From contig JBDLRH010000151.1 in the NCBI GenBank assembly GCA_039800165.1, forward strand, positions 1 through 20,304: a stretch of 20,304 bases of DNA, written 5' to 3'. Shown piece after piece: positions 8,531 through 15,590 of the stretch. The position numbers were made by a program, and so were the translations under genes. This DNA comes from JBDLRH01 sp039800165. Lineage in GTDB: Bacteria > Pseudomonadota > Gammaproteobacteria > Burkholderiales > Burkholderiaceae_C. Every line of letters starts with the position of its first letter. Position 1 is the first letter of the stretch. The notes below the pieces were generated by a model that saw only the letters and a program-made list of their open reading frames with translations, did no database searches and had not been told where the DNA came from.

Positions 8531-9708
8531 GGCCACAGGTGGCTGGCATCGCTCGCCGCTTGCCGCGGGCGCACGGGCGGGGCACCGGCCTGTCGGCGGC
8601 GTTGTCCGCCGTGCTGGTGGCGGGTGTGCTCTCGCTGGCGGGGTGCGCCAGCAAGTCAGAGCGTCCCAAGCCCGCAGAGCTCGGGCCGGTGCCGGCGCTG
8701 ATCGGCGTCAAGCAGGCCTGGTCGGCGCGGGTGGGCCCGGTGGACTTCGGCCTGCAGACCGCGGTGGTTGGCACGCAGGTGGTCGTCGCGTCGGGCGACG
8801 GCACGGTCGCCGGCATCGATGCACAGACCGGCCGCGACCTGTGGCGTACCAGCGTGGGCGCGCCGGTGTCGGCCGGCGTGGGCAGCGACGGCCGCACCAG
8901 TGCGGTGGTCACCCGCAGCAACGATCTGGTGGCGCTGCGCGAGGGCAAGGAAGCCTGGCGCCAGCGCCTGCCCGCGCAGGTGCTGACCGCTCCGCTGGTG
9001 GCCGGCGAGCGCGTGTTCGTGCTGGCGGCAGACCGCTCGGTGCTGGCCTTTGATGGCGCCACCGGACGCCGGTTGTGGACGCAAAGCCGCCGCGGCGAGG
9101 CGCTGGTGCTGCGCCAGCCCGGTGCCCTGATGGCTTTTGGCGACACGCTGGTGGCGGGCCTGTCGAGCCGGCTTGTCGGCATGAATCCAGCCGACGGCTC
9201 GGTGCGATGGGAGGCACCCATTGCCACGCCACGCGGCACCAACGAAGTGGAGCGCCTGGCCGACATCGTGCAGGGGGTCGCTCGCTCTGGCGACACGCTG
9301 TGCGCGCGCGCCTTCCAGGCGGGCGTGGGTTGCGTCAACGCGCAGCGCGGCACGGTGCTGTGGAGCCAGTCTGCCAACGGCGCCACCGGCCTGTCGGGTG
9401 ACGACCGCGCGGTGTTCGGCGCAGAAAGCGACGGCCGCATCCGCGCATGGGAGCGTGCCACCGGCAAGGTGCTGTGGACGAGCGAGCGCTTGCGCTGGCG
9501 CCAGCTCAGCGCGCCGCTGGGCCTGGGCCGCTCGGTCATCGTGGGCGACGGCAACGGCTTTGTTCACCTGATGTCGCGCGAGGACGGCTCGCCGCTGAAC
9601 CGCCTTGCGACCGACGGCAGCGCCATCCTCGCCACGCCGGCCGTTGCCGGGCAGACGCTGGTGGTCACCACCCGCGCCGGCGGCGTGTACGGCTTCGTGC
9701 CGGACTGA
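8527..9708 (+). CDS. bamB: outer membrane protein assembly factor BamB
   Basis: BamB is a lipoprotein of the BAM complex that supports BamA in folding beta-barrel proteins into the outer membrane. The 393-residue product has a signal ending in the lipobox LAGC, with lipidated Cys40. Repeated beta-propeller blades of the PQQ-like type follow. Repeating A-x-TG-x-x-LW elements are visible, for example IDAQTGRDLWRTSVG, FDGATGRRLWTQS and WERATGKVLWTSE. The length matches the family. The n-region before the hydrophobic core is rather long and Arg-rich, so an alternative downstream start (GTG or TTG codons) is possible. However, the ATG in the ATGA overlap with the yfgM-like stop, preceded by a GGGGG run, is the natural choice. 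Confidence 0.95.
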   Translation: MRPQVAGIARRLPRAHGRGTGLSAALSAVLVAGVLSLAGCASKSERPKPAELGPVPALIGVKQAWSARVGPVDFGLQTAVVGTQVVVASGDGTVAGIDAQTGRDLWRTSVGAPVSAGVGSDGRTSAVVTRSNDLVALREGKEAWRQRLPAQVLTAPLVAGERVFVLAADRSVLAFDGATGRRLWTQSRRGEALVLRQPGALMAFGDTLVAGLSSRLVGMNPADGSVRWEAPIATPRGTNEVERLADIVQGVARSGDTLCARAFQAGVGCVNAQRGTVLWSQSANGATGLSGDDRAVFGAESDGRIRAWERATGKVLWTSERLRWRQLSAPLGLGRSVIVGDGNGFVHLMSREDGSPLNRLATDGSAILATPAVAGQTLVVTTRAGGVYGFVPD

Positions 9709-9716
9709 GGGCCTGC

Positions 9717-9737
9717 GCGCCGTCCCGAGCGCGGCGC
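9717..9737 (+). terminator. 6-bp stem hairpin after bamB, possible weak terminator
   Basis: GCGCCG at 9717-9722 pairs with CGGCGC at 9732-9737 across a nine-base loop, beginning nine bases after the bamB stop. No T-run follows. The remaining 49 bases up to der contain a weak -10-like TGCAAT at 9775-9780 and no Shine-Dalgarno sequence. Confidence 0.25.
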
Positions 9738-9786
9738 CCCGGCTGCCCTTGCCCCGTACGCACTTGATCCAGGCTGCAATCCCGTC

Positions 9787-11136
9787 ATGGCCATGAAGCC
9801 CGTCATTGCGCTGGTGGGCCGACCCAATGTCGGCAAGTCCACGCTGTTCAACCGCCTGACCAAGTCGCGCGACGCGATCGTGGCCGACTACGCCGGCCTC
9901 ACCCGCGACCGCCACTACGGCAACGGCCGCCAGGGCAAGCACGAGTTCATCGTGATCGACACCGGCGGCTTCGAGCCCACCGCCGAGACCGGCATCTACA
10001 TGGAGATGGCCAAGCAGACGCGCCAGGCGGTGGCCGAAGCCGATGTGGTGATCTTCGTGGTCGATGCACGCGCCGGCGTATCGGCGCAGGACCACGACAT
10101 CGCGCGCTACCTGCGCCGCCTGGGCAAGCCCTGTGTGCTGGCGGCCAACAAGGCCGAGGGCATGCAGGAGGGCGCGCAGACCGCCGACTTCTACGAGCTG
10201 GGCCTGGGCGATGTGCATCCGGTGTCGGCGGCGCACGGGCAGGGCATCCGCAGCCTGGTGGACCTGGCGCTGGAGCCGCTGAACCTGCCCGAAGAGGATG
10301 AAGACGCTGCCGCCGAAGACGATGGCGTGATCCGCCTGGCGGTGGCGGGCCGGCCCAACGTCGGCAAGTCCACGCTGATCAACACCTGGCTGGGCGAAGA
10401 GCGGCTGGTGGCCTTCGACATGCCCGGCACCACCCGCGACGCGATCCGCGTGCCGTTTGAGCGCAAGGGCCAGAAGTTCGAGCTGATCGACACTGCCGGC
10501 CTGCGCCGCAAGGGCAAGGTGTTCGAGGCGATCGAGAAGTTCTCGGTGGTCAAGACGCTGCAGGCGATCGAGTCGGCGCACGTGGTGCTGTTGCTGCTGG
10601 ATGCGACCCAGGGCGTGACCGACCAGGACGCGCACATCGCCGGCTACATCCTGGAAAGCGGCCGCGCGGTGGTGCTGGCGGTCAACAAGTGGGACGCAGT
10701 GGACGACTACCAGCGCGAGCTGCTGCAGCGCTCGATCGAAAGCCGGCTGGCCTTCCTGAAGTTCGCCGACCTGCACCTGATCTCGGCCAAGAAGCGCCAG
10801 GGCCTGGGCGGGGTGTGGGACTCGATCATCTCGGCCCACCGCTCGGCCATGTGCAAGATGCCCACGCCGCAGCTCACCCGCCTGCTGCAAGAGGCGGTGC
10901 AGTTCCAGGCGCCCAAGCGCGCCGGCATGTTCCGCCCCAAGCTGCGCTATGCGCACCAGGGCGGCATGAACCCGCCGGTGATCGTGGTGCACGGCAATTC
11001 GCTCGAGCATGTGACCGATGCGTACAAGCGCTTCCTCGAAGGCCGCTTCCGCAAGGAGTTCAAGCTGGTCGGCACGCCGCTTCGCATCGAGATGAAGACC
11101 TCGAAGAACCCGTACGCGGACCGCGAGGCCGGCTGA
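9787..11136 (+). CDS. der: ribosome biogenesis GTPase Der (EngA)
   Basis: Der is an essential tandem GTPase needed for 50S subunit assembly. The first G domain has GRPNVGKST at 11-19, DTGG and NKAEG at 121-125. An acidic linker (about 169-179, EEDEDAAAEDD) follows. The second G domain has GRPNVGKST at 188-196, DTAGL and NKWD at 300-303. A C-terminal KH-like domain covers about 360-449. At 449 residues it is complete, with every nucleotide-binding motif present. The ATG at 9787 has another ATG two codons later (9793), and neither has a clear Shine-Dalgarno sequence. It follows bamB as in E. coli, but here the next gene is hfq, joining two clusters that are apart in E. coli. Confidence 0.97.
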   Translation: MAMKPVIALVGRPNVGKSTLFNRLTKSRDAIVADYAGLTRDRHYGNGRQGKHEFIVIDTGGFEPTAETGIYMEMAKQTRQAVAEADVVIFVVDARAGVSAQDHDIARYLRRLGKPCVLAANKAEGMQEGAQTADFYELGLGDVHPVSAAHGQGIRSLVDLALEPLNLPEEDEDAAAEDDGVIRLAVAGRPNVGKSTLINTWLGEERLVAFDMPGTTRDAIRVPFERKGQKFELIDTAGLRRKGKVFEAIEKFSVVKTLQAIESAHVVLLLLDATQGVTDQDAHIAGYILESGRAVVLAVNKWDAVDDYQRELLQRSIESRLAFLKFADLHLISAKKRQGLGGVWDSIISAHRSAMCKMPTPQLTRLLQEAVQFQAPKRAGMFRPKLRYAHQGGMNPPVIVVHGNSLEHVTDAYKRFLEGRFRKEFKLVGTPLRIEMKTSKNPYADREAG

Positions 11137-11151
11137 GACCGACACGCCGAC

Positions 11152-11162
11152 ACACAATGTGT
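11152..11162 (+). promoter_or_regulatory. ACACAATGTGT palindrome overlapping a -10-like hexamer before hfq
   Basis: An 11-base palindrome (ACACA, central A, TGTGT) lies 43 bases upstream of the hfq GTG. It contains CACAAT at 11153-11158, which matches four of six -10 bases. A second partial TGTGT follows within ten bases. It could be an operator overlapping the hfq promoter or simply A+T-rich promoter sequence. No -35 box is convincing. Confidence 0.3.
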
Positions 11163-11205
11163 TAATGTGTCCGCCTCTCATTTCGTACGGAACACGGAGA
11201 ATATC

Positions 11206-11457
11206 GTGAGCAACAAAGGGCAGCTTCTACAAGACCCGTTTTTGAACGCGCTGCGCCGCGAGCACATTCCGGTCTCGATCTATCTGGTCAACGGCATCAA
11301 GCTGCAGGGCCAGATCGAATCCTTCGACCAGTACGTGGTGCTGCTGCGCAATACGGTGACGCAGATGGTCTACAAGCACGCCATCTCGACCATCGTGCCC
11401 GGCCGCCCGGTCAGCTTCTCGACCGGCGCTGAGGGCGGCGAGCCTCCCGCGGCTTGA
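11206..11457 (+). CDS. hfq: RNA chaperone Hfq
   Basis: Hfq is a hexameric Sm-like RNA chaperone that pairs small RNAs with mRNAs. The 83-residue protein starts at a GTG (11206) with GGAGA at 11196-11200, giving MSNKGQLLQDPFLNALRREH. An upstream in-frame GTG at 11167 would add 13 unrelated residues and has no ribosome site. The Sm1 part contains YLVNGIKLQG and the Sm2 part YKHAIST (Lys57, His58). Proximal-face residues Gln9 and Tyr43 match Gln8 and Phe42 of E. coli. The rim patch reads RREH instead of RRER, so its last arginine is replaced by His20. The C-terminal tail is short, about 12 residues. The stop overlaps the first possible hflX start. Confidence 0.97.
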   Translation: MSNKGQLLQDPFLNALRREHIPVSIYLVNGIKLQGQIESFDQYVVLLRNTVTQMVYKHAISTIVPGRPVSFSTGAEGGEPPAA

Positions 11458-12770
11458 GCCGCTTGAGCCCCCCAGGCGCAGACCCACGCGCGGCTGCGGC
11501 CGCCGCGGTCGCATCTGCTGGCGGTTCTGCGCCGGTGCCTGCGCCTGCCACCGCCGGCCGGGGCCACTCATCGCATTCCACCCAGTTGCCTGCGGCCGCT
11601 GCCGTGCTGGTGGGCGTGGACCTGGGGCTTGCGCACTTCGACCACGGCCTGGAAGAGCTGGGCCTGCTGGCGCAGACCGCCGGCCTCACGCCCGCTGCGC
11701 GGCTGGTCTGCAAGCGCCGGGCGCCCGATGCGGCGCTGTTCGTCGGCAGCGGCAAGGCCGATGAGATCAAGGCGCTGGCGGCCGAATCAGGCGCCACCGA
11801 GGTGCTGTTCGACCAGTCGCTCAGCCCGGCGCAGCAGCGCAACCTTGAGCGCCACATCGGCCTGCCGGTGAACGACCGCACGCTGCTGATCCTGGAAATC
11901 TTTGCGCAGCGCGCCCGCAGCCACGAAGGCAAGCTGCAGGTCGAGTTGGCGCGGCTGCAGTACCTCAGCACGCGGCTGGTGCGGCGCTGGTCGCACCTGG
12001 AGCGCCAGCGCGGCGGCATCGGCGCGCGCGGCGGCCCGGGCGAGACGCAGATCGAGCTGGACCGCCGCATGATCGGCGACGCGATCAAGCGCACCCGCGA
12101 GCGGCTGGAGAAGGTCAAGCGCCAGCGCCACACCCAGCGCCGCCAGCGCGACCGCCGCGACACCTTCAGCATCTCCCTGGTGGGCTACACCAACGCCGGC
12201 AAGTCCACCTTGTTCAATGCGCTGGTCAAGGCGCGTGCCTATGCCGCCGACCAGCTGTTCGCGACGCTGGACACCACCACGCGCCAGCTGTACCTGGGCG
12301 ATGTGGCGCGCTCGGTGTCGCTGTCCGACACGGTCGGCTTCATCCGTGACCTGCCTCATGGCCTGGTTGAGGCCTTCGAGGCCACACTGCAGGAGGCGGC
12401 CGATGCCGACTTGCTGCTGCATGTGGTGGATGCGGCCAATGCCGAACATCCCGAGCAGATGCGCGAGGTGCAGCGGGTGCTGGCCGAGATCGGAGCGCAG
12501 GACATTCCCCAGGTGCTGGTGTTCAACAAGCTCGACGCCATCGACGAGACACGGCGGCCGCGCCAGCTGCGTGACCACGCCGAGCTCGAAGGCCGCTCGC
12601 TTGCGCGGGTGTTCGTGAGCGCGCGCGACGGCAGCGGGCTGGCGGCGCTGCGCGCCGTGCTGTCCGAGGCGGCGGGGCGCCACGCCGGCGCCGCTGCGGC
12701 GCCGCTGGAGACGGCCCCCGGCCGGGACCAGCCCCCCATGGAAACCCCTTCGGCAGAGGGCCGGCCCTGA
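11454..12770 (+). CDS. hflX: ribosome-associated GTPase HflX
   Basis: HflX binds and splits 50S/70S ribosomes, for example after heat stress. An N-terminal HflX-specific domain is followed by a helical arm with RGGIGARGGPGETQIELDRR. The G domain has GYTNAGKST at 244-252, the switch motif DTVGFIRDLPHGLVEAF and NKLD at 358-361. If it starts at the TTG at 11454 (overlapping the hfq stop) the protein has 438 residues, similar to E. coli HflX (426). There is no in-frame ATG before the conserved region that begins VLVGVDLGLAHFDHG. The start must be TTG (11454 or 11463), GTG (11535) or a later GTG. The first 45 or so residues are Ala-rich and not conserved, so the boundary is uncertain while the identity is not. 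Confidence 0.95.
   Translation: MSRLSPPGADPRAAAAAAVASAGGSAPVPAPATAGRGHSSHSTQLPAAAAVLVGVDLGLAHFDHGLEELGLLAQTAGLTPAARLVCKRRAPDAALFVGSGKADEIKALAAESGATEVLFDQSLSPAQQRNLERHIGLPVNDRTLLILEIFAQRARSHEGKLQVELARLQYLSTRLVRRWSHLERQRGGIGARGGPGETQIELDRRMIGDAIKRTRERLEKVKRQRHTQRRQRDRRDTFSISLVGYTNAGKSTLFNALVKARAYAADQLFATLDTTTRQLYLGDVARSVSLSDTVGFIRDLPHGLVEAFEATLQEAADADLLLHVVDAANAEHPEQMREVQRVLAEIGAQDIPQVLVFNKLDAIDETRRPRQLRDHAELEGRSLARVFVSARDGSGLAALRAVLSEAAGRHAGAAAAPLETAPGRDQPPMETPSAEGRP
12757..12768 (+). other. 12-base perfect palindrome at the hflX stop
   Basis: AGGGCCGGCCCT at 12757-12768 is a perfect palindrome overlapping the last codons of hflX, eight bases upstream of a -10-like hexamer. It could form a small hairpin or be a protein site. 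No T-run follows. Confidence 0.3.
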
Positions 12771-12775
12771 TTGGG

Positions 12776-12781
12776 CACAAT
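12776..12781 (+). promoter_or_regulatory. possible -10 element (CACAAT) upstream of hflK
   Basis: CACAAT, four of six -10 matches, lies 26 bases before the first hflK ATG in a 36-base gap and is followed by CCG, as at the other candidates. No -35 is seen. It would let hflKC be transcribed apart from hflX. Confidence 0.3.
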
Positions 12782-12806
12782 CCGTATCGATTTCTGACTG
12801 ACGCGC

Positions 12807-14300
12807 ATGAACCTGCCTGCACTTCGCCTGTCCTGGCCCGGCGCCAAGCGCCGCCTGCTGGGGATGTTCAACCTCAACGATCCGCGTTGGGGCCGGGGCG
12901 ACGACGCCGCCACGCCTGACGCGGGCAAGGCCGAGCCGGCCAGCAACGACGCCTCGCGCCCCGAGCGTCCGCGTGACGAGCCCGCGCAGGGCGCGCCGCG
13001 TGGTGCGGGTGGCCAGGGTGGGGGCCAGGGTGGCCCGTCCGGTCATTCGGGTGGCCCCGAGGGCGGCGGCCCGCGTGGCCCCAACCAGGGCCCGCCCGAC
13101 CTGGACGAACTGTGGCGCGAATTCAACCGCAAGCTCAGCGGCCTGCTGGGCGGCGGGCGCGGCCGGCGGCCCGGCATGGGCCCGCGCCGCGAAGGCGGTG
13201 ACGGCGGTGGCTCTGGCGGCGGCGGTGGCGGCTTTCAGCCCGACATGCGCAGCGCCGGCATCGGCGCCGGCCTGATCGGCGTTGTGGCGCTGCTGATCTG
13301 GCTGGGCACCGGCTTCTTCATCGTGCAGGAAGGCCAGCAGGCGGTCATCACCCAGTTCGGCCGCTACCACTCCACCGTGGGCGCCGGCTTCAACTGGCGC
13401 CTGCCGTACCCGGTGCAGCGGCATGAACTCGTGTTCGTCACGCAGATCCGCTCGGTCGATGTCGGCCGCGACACCGTGATCCGTGCCACCGGCCTGCGCG
13501 AGGCGGCGATGCTGACCGAAGACGAGAACATCGTCGAGATCAAGTTCGCGGTGCAGTACCGGCTGAGCGACGCACGCGCCTTCCTGTTTGAGAGCCGTAA
13601 CCCGGCCGAGGCGGTGGTGCAGGCGGCCGAAACCGCGGTGCGCGAGGTGGTCGGCAAGATGAAGATGGATGCGGTGCTGGGCGAAGAGCGCGAGCAGATC
13701 GGCCCGCGCGTGCGCTCGCTGATGCAGACCATCCTGGACCGCTACAAGGTGGGCGTGGAGATCGTCGGCATCAACCTGCAGCAAGGCGGCGTCCGCCCGC
13801 CCGAGCAGGTGCAGGCCGCTTTTGACGACGTGCTCAAGGCCGGGCAGGAGCGTGAGCGCGCCAAGAACGAGGCCCAGGCCTACGCCAACGACGTGATCCC
13901 GCGCGCGGTGGGTAGCGCCTCGCGCCTGAAGGAAGAGGCCGAGGGCTACAAGGCGCGCATCACCGCACGGGCGCAGGGTGACGCGCAGCGCTTCCGCTCG
14001 ATCCTCACCGAATACCAGAAGGCGCCGCAGGTCACGCGTGACCGGCTGTACCTCGAAGCCATGCAGGACATCTACTCGGGCGTGACCAAGGTGCTGGTGG
14101 AGTCGCGTCAGGGGTCGAACCTGCTGTACCTTCCGCTCGACAAGATCCTGCAGCAGACCGCGCAGGGGGGCGTGGCTGCCGATCTGGCGCCGGCCCCGGC
14201 CACCACGGCGCCGGCAGCGCCCGCGGGTGCCGGTGCTGCCGCCGGCGCCGATGCCCGCGGCCGCGATGCCAGCCGCACCCGTGACCGCGAGTCGCGCTGA
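12807..14300 (+). CDS. hflK: FtsH protease modulator HflK (SPFH family)
   Basis: HflK with HflC forms a large membrane cage around the FtsH protease and controls degradation of membrane and regulatory proteins. The product has a cytoplasmic N-terminus with FNLNDPRWGRGDD and a very Gly-rich linker at about 60-149. One membrane segment spans about 152-173. A band-7/SPFH domain follows, starting near EGQQAVITQFGRYHSTVGAG. A long helical region (QERERAKNEAQAYANDV) and an Ala/Pro-rich tail complete it. It has 497 residues against 419 in E. coli, mostly because of the linker and tail. The ATG at 12807 has no Shine-Dalgarno sequence. The in-frame ATG at 12864 (Met20, giving MFNLNDPRWGR) matches the expected family start and could be the real one. 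Confidence 0.95.
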   Translation: MNLPALRLSWPGAKRRLLGMFNLNDPRWGRGDDAATPDAGKAEPASNDASRPERPRDEPAQGAPRGAGGQGGGQGGPSGHSGGPEGGGPRGPNQGPPDLDELWREFNRKLSGLLGGGRGRRPGMGPRREGGDGGGSGGGGGGFQPDMRSAGIGAGLIGVVALLIWLGTGFFIVQEGQQAVITQFGRYHSTVGAGFNWRLPYPVQRHELVFVTQIRSVDVGRDTVIRATGLREAAMLTEDENIVEIKFAVQYRLSDARAFLFESRNPAEAVVQAAETAVREVVGKMKMDAVLGEEREQIGPRVRSLMQTILDRYKVGVEIVGINLQQGGVRPPEQVQAAFDDVLKAGQERERAKNEAQAYANDVIPRAVGSASRLKEEAEGYKARITARAQGDAQRFRSILTEYQKAPQVTRDRLYLEAMQDIYSGVTKVLVESRQGSNLLYLPLDKILQQTAQGGVAADLAPAPATTAPAAPAGAGAAAGADARGRDASRTRDRESR

Positions 14301-14315
14301 ACGGAGCCACACACC

Positions 14316-15227
14316 ATGAACAAGATCGGCTTCATCGTCACCACGGCCCTGCTGCTGCTGGGCCTGCTCAGTTCCATGATCTTCGTGGTGGACCAGCGCC
14401 AGTTCGGCGTGGTCTATTCGCTGGGCCAGATCAAGGACGTCATCACCGAGCCGGGGCTCAACTTCAAGCTGCCGCCGCCGTTCCAGAATGTCAGCTACAT
14501 CGACAAGCGCCTGCTCACGCTGGACAGCACCGACACCGAGCCGGTGCTCACCGCCGAGAAGCAGCGCCTGGTGATCGACTGGTACGTGCGCTGGCGCATC
14601 ACCAGCCCGTCGGAATACATCCGTGCCCTCGGCCTGGACGAGCGCGCGGGCGCCAGCCAGCTGGCACGCGAGGTGCGCAACGCCTTCCAGGAAGAGATCA
14701 GCAAGCGCACGGTGCGCGAGCTCATCTCGACCAAGCGCGAACTGCTGATGACCGACGTGCAGCGCGAGGTGCTCGAGAAGGTGCGCAACCGCAAGTGGGG
14801 CATCGAGATCGTCGACGTGCGCCTGACGCGCGCCGACTATGTGGACACCATCACCGAGTCGGTGTACCGGCGCATGGAAGCCGAGCGCAAGCGCGTGGCC
14901 AACGAGCTGCGCTCCACCGGTGCGGCCGAGGGCGAGAAGATCCGCGCCGACGCCGACCGCCAGCGCGAGGTGACGGTGGCAAACGCCTACCGCGATGCGC
15001 AGAAGATCAAGGGCGAGGGCGACGCCGAAGCCGCGCGCCTGTATGCCGACGCATTTGGTCGCGACCCGCAGTTCGCGCAGTTCTACCGCAGCCTCGAGGC
15101 CTACAAGGCCAGCTTCAACAAGAAGAGCGACGTGATGGTGCTCGACCCGTCGGGCTCCGAGTTCTTCCGCACCTTCCGCAACGGCGGCCCGGGTGGCGCC
15201 GCTCCCGCCGCAGCGCCACGCAAGTGA
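14316..15227 (+). CDS. hflC: FtsH protease modulator HflC (SPFH family)
   Basis: HflC is the partner of HflK in the FtsH-HflKC complex. The 303-residue protein has an N-terminal membrane anchor (about 4-24, IGFIVTTALLLLGLLSSMIFV). The SPFH domain follows (DQRQFGVVYSLGQIKDVI onward), then a charged helical stretch (ERKRVANELRSTGAAEGEKI) with the family segment YADAFGRDPQFAQFYRSLEAY. A disordered Gly/Ala/Pro tail ends the protein. The start ATG has a good ACGGAG ribosome site at 14301-14306, stronger than that of hflK 15 bases upstream, so HflC may be made at least as efficiently. Length is a little below E. coli HflC (334). Confidence 0.96.
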   Translation: MNKIGFIVTTALLLLGLLSSMIFVVDQRQFGVVYSLGQIKDVITEPGLNFKLPPPFQNVSYIDKRLLTLDSTDTEPVLTAEKQRLVIDWYVRWRITSPSEYIRALGLDERAGASQLAREVRNAFQEEISKRTVRELISTKRELLMTDVQREVLEKVRNRKWGIEIVDVRLTRADYVDTITESVYRRMEAERKRVANELRSTGAAEGEKIRADADRQREVTVANAYRDAQKIKGEGDAEAARLYADAFGRDPQFAQFYRSLEAYKASFNKKSDVMVLDPSGSEFFRTFRNGGPGGAAPAAAPRK

Positions 15228-15228
15228 A

Positions 15229-15246
15229 CGCCGGGCAGCGCCGGCG
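15229..15246 (+). terminator. 6-bp stem-loop just after hflC
   Basis: CGCCGG (15229-15234) pairs with CCGGCG (15241-15246) across loop GCAGCG, starting two bases after the hflC stop. No T-run follows. A weak or Rho-linked end, or a stabilising 3' structure, is possible. Confidence 0.3.
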
Positions 15247-15295
15247 CCTGATGTGCGCTGCGCTGCCGCGACCCAGCCCGCAAGCGGCCTGAACC

Positions 15296-15484
15296 ATGGA
15301 CAGCGACGCGTTTCTGGCCGCACTGGCCTGGGTGCTGGTGCTCGAGGGCTTGCTGCCGCTGCTGGCCCCCGGCCGCTGGCGCGACACCTTCAGCCGGCTG
15401 ATGACGCTGCGCGACGGCCAGTTGCGCTTTTTCGGGCTGGTGTGTGTGGGCCTGGGCTTGCTGATGATGGCCTGGCTCGACTGA
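15296..15484 (+). CDS. YjeT-like DUF2065 small membrane protein
   Basis: This is a 62-residue protein with two hydrophobic segments (about 6-24, ALAWVLVLEGLLPLLAP, and 43-60, RFFGLVCVGLGLLMMAWL) joined by an Arg-rich turn, RWRDTFSRLMTLRDGQL. This is the pattern of the DUF2065/YjeT family. In E. coli yjeT also lies between hflC and purA, so position agrees with the call. Its function is unknown. The small size and location suggest an inner-membrane partner of a neighbour such as HflKC, but that is only a guess. No clear Shine-Dalgarno sequence precedes the ATG at 15296, which lies 68 bases after hflC. Confidence 0.88.
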   Translation: MDSDAFLAALAWVLVLEGLLPLLAPGRWRDTFSRLMTLRDGQLRFFGLVCVGLGLLMMAWLD

Positions 15485-15503
15485 GCGTCTTGGCTGCGGC
15501 ACG

Positions 15504-15545
15504 GCAGCCCGGGCGGCGGCTGCGAGGGGCCCTTGCGGGCGCCCC
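15504..15545 (+). terminator. two consecutive GC hairpins between the DUF2065 gene and hisZ
   Basis: GCAGCC (15504-15509) pairs with GGCTGC (15518-15523). Immediately after, GGGGCCC (15526-15532) pairs imperfectly, with one bulged base, with GGGCGCCCC (15537-15545). No T-run follows either. The pair ends just before a -10-like TAAAAT, so they may mark the end of the hfl transcript ahead of a new hisZ-purA transcript. Confidence 0.35.
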
Positions 15546-15546
15546 G

Positions 15547-15552
15547 TAAAAT
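15547..15552 (+). promoter_or_regulatory. possible -10 element (TAAAAT) upstream of hisZ
   Basis: TAAAAT, five of six -10 matches, lies 38 bases before the hisZ ATG and directly after the GC hairpins. The sequence 17 bases upstream (GAGGGG) is not a -35. It is the most likely start region of a hisZ-purA unit on position and A+T content alone. Confidence 0.4.
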
Positions 15553-15590
15553 GCGGGCTTCCGCGCGTCCGCACTTCCTCTCCCCATCCC

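Noticed and set aside
8656..11181. A long minus-strand frame opposite bamB and der
   Set aside because: Same mirror effect. No ribosome site, no recognisable motif, and composition unlike the real proteins.
11167..11205. Longer hfq starting at the GTG at 11167
   Set aside because: The added residues do not match Hfq, and the ribosome site GGAGA is placed for the GTG at 11206.
14795..15292. A 165-codon + strand frame across the hflC 3' end
   Set aside because: Out of frame with hflC. It is Arg/Pro-rich, typical of a shadow frame, with no supporting motif.
11787..15323. A 1178-codon open frame on the minus strand opposite hflX, hflK, hflC
   Set aside because: It runs antisense to three clear genes. 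Its translation is His/Gln/Arg/Ala-rich without domains, as expected for the mirror frame of G+C-rich coding DNA. Similar mirror frames lie opposite most genes here.
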